Below, in pieces: positions 59,505-64,000 of a DNA stretch of 64,000 bases. A program made the position numbers and the translations under genes. Under the pieces are notes generated by a model. The model saw only the letters and a program-made list of their open reading frames with translations. It was not told the origin of the DNA and made no database searches. Source of the stretch: Desulfosporosinus sp. (GTDB lineage Bacteria; Bacillota; Desulfitobacteriia; Desulfitobacteriales; Desulfitobacteriaceae). The stretch covers positions 1 through 64,000 of the forward strand of contig JARLHV010000123.1 of assembly GCA_031292055.1 (NCBI GenBank). Reading direction: 5' to 3'. Each line of letters starts with the position of its first letter. Position 1 is the stretch's first letter.

Positions 59505-60137
59505 ATGCATATAGTTTCTTCACTATTTTTAGGTCTTGCGGCAAACTTGGATAACCTTGGGGTAGGTATTAGTTATGGAGTTCAAAAAATTCGTATTCCA
59601 TATCTCTCGAATTTCCTAATAGCTCTGTTATCAGGCATAATTACGGCCGTTTCCGTTTGGGCAGGACATTTTCTTAGTCAATATATTGCGGTAGCAGGTG
59701 AGATTGGAGCATTAATGATCGTGGCCATAGGAGTTTGGGTTGCTTTACATAAGACGTCTATAAACAGTAGTTTACCAGCAGCACTTCCGGTAATGAAGAC
59801 ATATTCAGTTCCAATCAAGGCTTTGAGTTGTGTTATCCAAATTACTAAAAACCCGTCGGCGGCTGATCTGGATGCGAATGGTTTTATTTCAACTAAAGAA
59901 GCCATGGCATTAGGCTTAAGTTTATCATTCAACTGTATTGCTACGGGAGTTGGGGCAGGACTTACAGGGCTGGCCCCGCTTCCAGCGGCAATTTCAGTTT
60001 TTATCTTCAGTATGGTGACGATCAGTGCGGGATATTTAATCGGGTGGAAAACCACATCAAATCGATTTGAGTATTTATCTCAGGTGATTTCAGGAGCCTT
60101 ACTGATTTTAATTGGAATTTATGAACTGTTAAATTAG
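59505..60137 (+). CDS. ytaF: Sporulation membrane protein YtaF (MntP-like)
   Basis: 210 residues and six helices. SLFLGLAANLDNLGVGISYG at the start and ALGLSLSFNCIATGVGAGLT in the second half are the duplicated MntP/YtaF motifs. An inserted acidic segment between the halves (NPSAADLDANGFISTKEA) is typical of YtaF. It follows AAGGGGGG. YtaF is expressed during sporulation in Bacillus but its transport role is unclear. Confidence 0.88.
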   Translation: MHIVSSLFLGLAANLDNLGVGISYGVQKIRIPYLSNFLIALLSGIITAVSVWAGHFLSQYIAVAGEIGALMIVAIGVWVALHKTSINSSLPAALPVMKTYSVPIKALSCVIQITKNPSAADLDANGFISTKEAMALGLSLSFNCIATGVGAGLTGLAPLPAAISVFIFSMVTISAGYLIGWKTTSNRFEYLSQVISGALLILIGIYELLN

Positions 60138-60252
60138 AGGTGCGTTGGGTATTCCGAAGTTTTAAAGTTATCTGGAAACTTTGGCACAGGAAGCTTATAA
60201 AATGTCTTCATTGTTATACGATTCTAAAGAGTTTTAGGTTGTCAAGAAATAA

Positions 60253-60279
60253 AAAAGGCGCTTATTCAGCGTCCTTTTT
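60253..60279 (-). terminator. Terminator of the 69-aa minus-strand gene
   Basis: AAAAAGGCGC..GCGTCCTTTTT forms a hairpin whose minus-strand reading ends in TTTTTTA. It overlaps the last codons of the gene at 60262. Confidence 0.65.
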
Positions 60280-60471
60280 AAACGTTTGTTCATCATCATT
60301 CCAGAATGCACCACCAGGCCTTAGTGCTTCGTTACTAAGTATTTCCATTTCTCCTTCGCGTAGCGCAGTGTCAAAAAAGTGTTCGATTGTAATACCTAAT
60401 TTTTTACATACATAGTTAAGCCGTTGACGTTTTTCATCCGAGACTGGGATCATCAGATATTGCACCTTCAT
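60262..60471 (-). CDS. Small conserved-looking hypothetical protein (69 aa)
   Basis: MKVQYLMIPVSDEKRQRLNY with AGAGGTGA upstream on the minus strand. The first third resembles a ribbon-helix-helix (strand, then helix KRQRLNYVCKKLGITIEHFF), suggesting a small DNA-binding protein. The stop lies inside its terminator. Family not recognised. Confidence 0.6.
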   Translation of the reverse strand: MKVQYLMIPVSDEKRQRLNYVCKKLGITIEHFFDTALREGEMEILSNEALRPGGAFWNDDEQTFKKDAE

Positions 60472-60772
60472 AATATATCACCTCTAAGTATAGAAAGTTC
60501 TACGAGAAAAAAGAATTTCCTGCATGAAATGAGTGAATTACTTAGAAAATTCATGATGAACTAATCCAAGCAGATGTAGTGCTTAAAATAGTAGCCTGAG
60601 TAGGTAGTATTTAATAGTCAAAGAGAAGATGGTCAGCTTTTTCCTTCTGGGTCTTGATAGTTTCTTCATACTACGATCACGGAATGGTAACATATATATG
60701 TTATAATAAATATCAAATAGACTATATAATGGAATACTGATAAATTTTTGTAAGAGATAGGAGGTTAGTGCC
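60472..60772 (+). promoter_or_regulatory. Promoter region of the Spo0E-like gene
   Basis: CTTCATACTACGATCACGGA, then ATGGTAACA (60664-60692) precedes TATAAT-like ATGTTATAATAAA (60698-60710). A similar block (CTTCATACAAAGTTCATGGA, then ACGGTAACA) occurs at 60962-60990 downstream of the gene. The two may be copies of one promoter or a regulator site. Confidence 0.45.
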
Positions 60773-60955
60773 TTGGAGATAGACATTTTGTTAAATGAGA
60801 TAGCACTCTATCGATGCCAGATGAATCGATTCACTCAGGGTAAAAGTAGAACAGATCCCGATGTAATAAAATTGAGTCAAGGATTAGACAGTTTGATACA
60901 TGAGTATTTTGACTTTCGCAAAACGTTAGAGAAGTCTTCCCATTATAAGGTTTAA
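60773..60955 (+). CDS. Spo0E family aspartyl-phosphate phosphatase
   Basis: 60 residues with a TTG start and ATAGGAGG upstream. The two-helix protein carries the Spo0E signature S-Q-x-L-D (LSQGLDSLIHEYF), preceded by the N-terminal helix EIDILLNEIALYRCQMNRF. Such proteins dephosphorylate Spo0A-P and hold back sporulation. Confidence 0.85.
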   Translation: MEIDILLNEIALYRCQMNRFTQGKSRTDPDVIKLSQGLDSLIHEYFDFRKTLEKSSHYKV

Positions 60956-61087
60956 CATAGTCTTCATACAAAGTTCATGGAACGGTAACAAATTTAGTTT
61001 ATGATCGATATAACAGATAAACACCCGTTACTTTAACGGTTAAAATAAAAGTTTTCCTTTTGATTAGGTTTCTTCCTTTCTTTTTTT

Positions 61088-61147
61088 CATGGCCCCTCCT
61101 TCATGGCCCCTCCTTCATGGCCCCTCCTAGTGAGGGGCCTTTTTTGT
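61088..61147 (+). terminator. Triplicated 14-bp repeat running into a terminator
   Basis: TTCATGGCCCCTCC occurs three times in tandem. The last copy forms the 5' arm of a terminator: GGCCCCTC pairs with GAGGGGCC around CTAGT, followed by TTTTTTG. Each of the other two repeats could also pair with the same 3' arm. Confidence 0.75.
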
Positions 61148-61276
61148 AGGCAAGAAGAATAATTTTAAGCATAGTTTAGTTTAAAATTGCAAGTTGTATA
61201 TTGTATTAAGTTTGGGAACTCTAGACATAGTTGCCTCCGAAAACTATAATGATAGTGCTTGTGAAAATCAAGTAGA

Positions 61277-61341
61277 GCAACGGAGCTCTAAGAAGCGTTT
61301 TAAAGTTATTTAATTACGCTTTTTAGAGTTCCGTTTTTTTA
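61277..61341 (+). promoter_or_regulatory. Candidate attenuator before amt
   Basis: ACGGA.CTCTAA.AAGCG pairs with CGCTTTTTAGAGTTCCGT across an AT-rich loop and is followed by seven T residues. It ends about 22 nt before the amt start, so a terminator here must be read through or prevented for amt expression. Confidence 0.6.
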
Positions 61342-61362
61342 GGAAAAAAAGGAGGGGGATTT

Positions 61363-62625
61363 ATGACAACTTTAAACGCCGGGGATGTTTCTTTTATATT
61401 CTTATGTACTATTTTAGTCTTTTTAATGACGCCTGGATTGGCCTTATTCTATGGAGGGATGGTTAGGAAACGTAATGTCCTATCTATTATGATGCATAGT
61501 TTTGCTGCTATAGGGTTGGTCACGGTTATTTGGGTACTTTTTGGATATTCTCTAGCCTTTGGACCGGACCACGGACATTTAATAGGTGGTCTTGATTGGG
61601 CAGGGCTTAAAGGGGTTGGACTTGCGCCTAACTCAAATTATGCCCCGACAATTCCCCATTTATTGTTCTTTATGTTCCAATTGATGTTTGCGATCATTAC
61701 CCCGGCGGTGATTAGTGGAGCAACCGCTGAAAGATTACGCTTCCCAGCATTTATTATGTTTGTGATCGTTTGGAGTATATTTGTCTATATACCGCTAGCG
61801 CATTGGGTTTGGGGATTCGGCGGATGGATGCGTAATCTCGGCGTATTGGATTTTGCCGGTGGTACGGTTGTAGAAATGGCTTCTGGAGTGTCAGGTTTGG
61901 TAGCCGCGATGGTGATAGGCAAACGATTAAAAGTGGGATATGAGTGGAATATTCCTCATCATATGCCAAACGTTCTTTTGGGAGGTGGACTGTTGTGGTT
62001 TGGTTGGTTTGGGTTTAACGCAGGGGGGGCTATGGGGGCAAATGGCGTGGCAGTACTTGCGCTTGCTACAACCCAGATAGCTGGAGCAGCCGGCATGATA
62101 GGGTGGGCTCTTGTCGAATGGCTTCATCGTCGTCAAATAACAGTTTTCGGTGCGGTTAGCGGAATTATTGCCGCATTAGTGGCTATCACGCCGGCTGCAG
62201 GATTTGTCTCAACAGGTAGTTCGCTCATAATTGGATTTATTGCCGGAGTAGTCTGTTATTTGGCGGTCAGTGTTCTCAAGGCCAAGCTGGGATATGATGA
62301 TGCTTTAGATGTTTTCGGTATCCATGGTATTGGGGGGACCTGGGGTATAATAGCTACAGGAATTTTCGCGGATCTAAGTCTTAATCCTCAAGGTAAAAAC
62401 GGTTTAATTAATGGAGGAGGAATTAGCCCTGTTTTAATCCAACTCCTTGCAGTTATCGTAACTTATTTGTTTACCGGCGTGATGACGTTGTTAATTTTGA
62501 AGGGAATAGCTATAGTTACACCACTTCGGGCAACAGATGACGAGCAAGTTAACGGGTTAGATTTAACTCAACATAGAGAAACTGCCTATCCTGATTTTGA
62601 ACTTGGTGAGACTGTTTCTATTTAA
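61363..62625 (+). CDS. amt: Ammonium transporter, Amt family
   Basis: 420 residues, eleven helices, preceded by AAGGAGG. PGLALFYGGMVRKRNVLS and DFAGGTVVEMASGVSGL are Amt signatures. At the first twin-His position Glu171 replaces the usual His, as in the fungal Mep1/Mep3 group; the second, His321 in DVFGIHGIGGTWG, is kept. The C terminus has the PII-responsive tail region. The stop overlaps that of the convergent PII gene. Confidence 0.95.
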   Translation: MTTLNAGDVSFIFLCTILVFLMTPGLALFYGGMVRKRNVLSIMMHSFAAIGLVTVIWVLFGYSLAFGPDHGHLIGGLDWAGLKGVGLAPNSNYAPTIPHLLFFMFQLMFAIITPAVISGATAERLRFPAFIMFVIVWSIFVYIPLAHWVWGFGGWMRNLGVLDFAGGTVVEMASGVSGLVAAMVIGKRLKVGYEWNIPHHMPNVLLGGGLLWFGWFGFNAGGAMGANGVAVLALATTQIAGAAGMIGWALVEWLHRRQITVFGAVSGIIAALVAITPAAGFVSTGSSLIIGFIAGVVCYLAVSVLKAKLGYDDALDVFGIHGIGGTWGIIATGIFADLSLNPQGKNGLINGGGISPVLIQLLAVIVTYLFTGVMTLLILKGIAIVTPLRATDDEQVNGLDLTQHRETAYPDFELGETVSI

Positions 62626-62960
62626 ACAGCATCGTCTCCGCGTTCGCTTGTTCTGATACGGATTGTATCCATTATATCAAACATAAAAATTTTACCGTCA
62701 CCGAATTTTCCTGTTTTTGAGATAGTAATTATGGCAGCGATAACTTCATCGGCTTTCTCATTAGCAATAACTACCTCAAGTTTTATTTTTGGTAAAAGCT
62801 TGGTAACGATTTCTTGACCGCGGTAAATTTGAGTGTATCCTTTCTGATTTCCGAAACCTAAAACATTTGAGACAGTCATTCCTTTTATACCAAGGTCCGA
62901 CAGAGCGTCCTTAACATCATTAAGTTTTTCTGGCCTAATGATAGCCTCGATTTTTTTCAT
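62622..62960 (-). CDS. glnB: Nitrogen regulatory PII protein
   Basis: 112 residues from ATG 62960 (AAGGTGG upstream). MKKIEAIIRPEKLNDVKDAL, GMTVSNVLGFGNQKGYTQIY and KTGKFGDGKIFMFDIMDTIR cover the whole PII fold. In the T-loop Tyr46 is present, but position 51, the uridylylated Tyr of GlnB, is Ile. It is convergent to amt and overlaps it by 4 bp, whereas most glnK genes are co-transcribed with amt. Confidence 0.93.
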   Translation of the reverse strand: MKKIEAIIRPEKLNDVKDALSDLGIKGMTVSNVLGFGNQKGYTQIYRGQEIVTKLLPKIKLEVVIANEKADEVIAAIITISKTGKFGDGKIFMFDIMDTIRIRTSERGDDAV

Positions 62961-63068
62961 AGCGTGCCACCTTTTTCTAAATTTAACTATTCCTAAATCA
63001 TAGAGAATTAGGTACAATCTATTTCATTATATCAGAAAGTTTCCTTAGATAGAATCTTTTAAAACAAA

Positions 63069-63095
63069 AAGCCGAGCTTATGCTCGGCTCTGAGG
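63069..63095 (-). terminator. Terminator or attenuator upstream of the PII gene
   Basis: AGCCGAGC pairs with GCTCGGCT around TTAT/ATAA. The minus-strand reading ends in TTTTTGTTTT. It lies 110 nt before the PII start on that strand, with no minus-strand gene visible upstream, so attenuation of PII is possible. Confidence 0.6.
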
Positions 63096-63182
63096 TTTTT
63101 TTCTTCATTCCTGGTTGAGATTTCATATTGACATGCTATAAGACTAATGTTAGACTCAGCGTAATGAAGTGAATAATGTATG

Positions 63183-63313
63183 CTCTTATCCGGAGTGGTG
63201 GAGGGACTAGCCCAATGAAACCCGGCAACCCGCTTTTGCACGCAATGTTTTTATAGCTTGCACAAAGCATGGTGCTAATTCTTGCAGAAGAGAAGTCTTC
63301 TGGCAGATAAGAG
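63183..63313 (+). promoter_or_regulatory. SAM-I (S-box) riboswitch
   Basis: CTCTTATC (63183) pairs with GATAAGAG (63306) as P1. Within lie GGAGTGGTGGAGGGACTAGC, CCAATGAAACCCGGCAACC and GGTGCTAATTCTTGCAG, the conserved S-box blocks. It controls the DUF39 gene downstream, which is expected to be expressed when SAM is low. Confidence 0.95.
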
Positions 63314-63336
63314 GAGTGTCGATTATATGTAATTTT

Positions 63337-63366
63337 GGCCTCTTCTATCTCAGAAGAGGCCTTTTC
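63337..63366 (+). terminator. Terminator of the SAM-I riboswitch
   Basis: GGCCTCTTCT pairs with AGAAGAGGCC and is followed by TTTT. It is located between the riboswitch and the DUF39 start, as in transcription-attenuating S-boxes. Confidence 0.85.
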
Positions 63367-63452
63367 TGTACCAATTAGCAGGTATACAGGAACTTACTCA
63401 GTGGAGTTTTACGCTCCATTGAGCTGCAACAAATCTGGAGGTGGGGACATTC

Positions 63453-64000
63453 ATGAGTGTTGAAAAGACGTACGCAGAGATTAATGCCAAGATTAAAGAA
63501 GGTCTCGCAGTCGTTGTGACTGCGGAGGAACTTATCGCCTTAGTGGCGGAAAAAGGTCTTTCTAAGGCAGCCCAAGAAGTTGATGTGGTAACAACGGGCA
63601 CTTTTGCGCCAATGTGTTCCTCAGGTGCTTTTTTAAGCTTAGGGCATACAAAACCCCGGATGAAAATGCAGAAAGTATGGTTGAATGGGGTAGGGGCCTA
63701 TACGGGGATAGCAGCAGTTGACGCCTATATTGGGGCAGCTGAGTTACCAGAAGATGACCCGCTGAACAGTAATTATCCTGGGGAATTCAGGTATGGTGGA
63801 GGCCACGTCATTCAAGATTTGGTCGCACGCAAACCGATTAAGCTCAAAGCTTTAGGGTATGGTACAGACTGTTACCCACGCCGGAATCTTGAAACGACTA
63901 TTACACTGGACGAGATGAATGAAGCCATTCTCTTTAATCCCCGGAATGCTTATCAAAATTATAATTGTGCGGTGAACCTGACTGATCGCACGGTTTATAC
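63453..64000 (+). CDS. Homocysteine biosynthesis protein (DUF39), 5' part
   Basis: ATG 63453 after GGAGGTGGGG opens a frame that runs off the window (182 codons seen). MSVEKTYAEINAKIKEGLAV, EVDVVTTGTFAPMCSSGAFL and GYGTDCYPRRNLETTITLDE match DUF39 proteins. These convert aspartate semialdehyde and sulfide to homocysteine in anaerobes; CSSG includes a candidate catalytic Cys. Control by a SAM-I riboswitch fits a role in methionine supply. Confidence 0.93.
   Translation, partial: MSVEKTYAEINAKIKEGLAVVVTAEELIALVAEKGLSKAAQEVDVVTTGTFAPMCSSGAFLSLGHTKPRMKMQKVWLNGVGAYTGIAAVDAYIGAAELPEDDPLNSNYPGEFRYGGGHVIQDLVARKPIKLKALGYGTDCYPRRNLETTITLDEMNEAILFNPRNAYQNYNCAVNLTDRTVY

Noticed and set aside
60140..60415. 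91-codon + strand frame after ytaF
   Set aside because: It is antisense to a better supported small minus-strand gene with its own ribosome site and terminator.

Overview
The window looks like the chromosome of an anaerobic, endospore-forming, low-GC Gram-positive bacterium of the Clostridia, most likely Desulfosporosinus, Desulfitobacterium or a close relative. This is inferred from gene content: an Rnf complex, a GerA-type germinant receptor, Spo0E and YtaF, CooT, corrinoid methyltransfer remnants, cobalamin and SAM-I riboswitches, and a SAM-controlled homocysteine biosynthesis (DUF39) gene. No rRNA, tRNA or CRISPR array was seen.

Layout. 1-1500 is gene debris: a C-terminal fragment, a flavodoxin remnant and a frameshifted corrinoid protein. 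1529-7113 is a five-gene nickel/peptide-type ABC importer whose second permease has an in-frame stop. 7250-9940 holds AAA-like and FRG-domain genes, a four-cluster ferredoxin and toxin remnants. 9855-15771 is an accessory block of small + strand genes (retropepsin, lipoproteins, Uma2, GIY-YIG) separated by related imperfect palindromes that resemble integron attC sites. 15774-24262 (minus) is a flavin and Rnf block: ECF T component, Gx-type S component, NusG-II protein, ApbE, rnfB-A-E-G-D-C and RseC. 24875-27586 holds an unknown gene behind a cobalamin riboswitch, a short ferritin-like gene and cooT, embedded in duplicated non-coding leaders. 27686-31591 has a second FRG gene and a cbiQOM nickel/cobalt importer. 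32408-38460 is a two-gene RADAR anti-phage system (ATPase RdrA plus deaminase RdrB), followed by a truncated third AAA/FRG copy. 39223-47628 is mostly housekeeping: DUF5320/DUF134, tautomerase, a HEAT-MGMT-VOC fusion, radical SAM, a BusR-like regulator, acpS, nnrD/E and alr. 47814-51749 is a germinant receptor operon, followed by an LTA-synthase-like protein, an RND efflux pair, YtaF, Spo0E, amt and PII. The window ends inside a DUF39 gene behind a SAM-I riboswitch.

How the genes fit together. Nickel and cobalt handling recurs: the Nik-like importer, cbiQOM and cooT each lie downstream of a hairpin leader carrying an AAGACCATGGAGG motif. Three leaders share about 50 nt upstream of the hairpin, and two others share about 300 nt. 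This set is the best candidate here for an undescribed regulatory RNA or attenuator. ApbE and the ECF genes plausibly supply the covalent flavins of RnfG and RnfD. RADAR is a known system, but here it sits between copies of an FRG unit. The attC-like array is the other unusual structure, because integron cassettes are rarely reported in Firmicutes.
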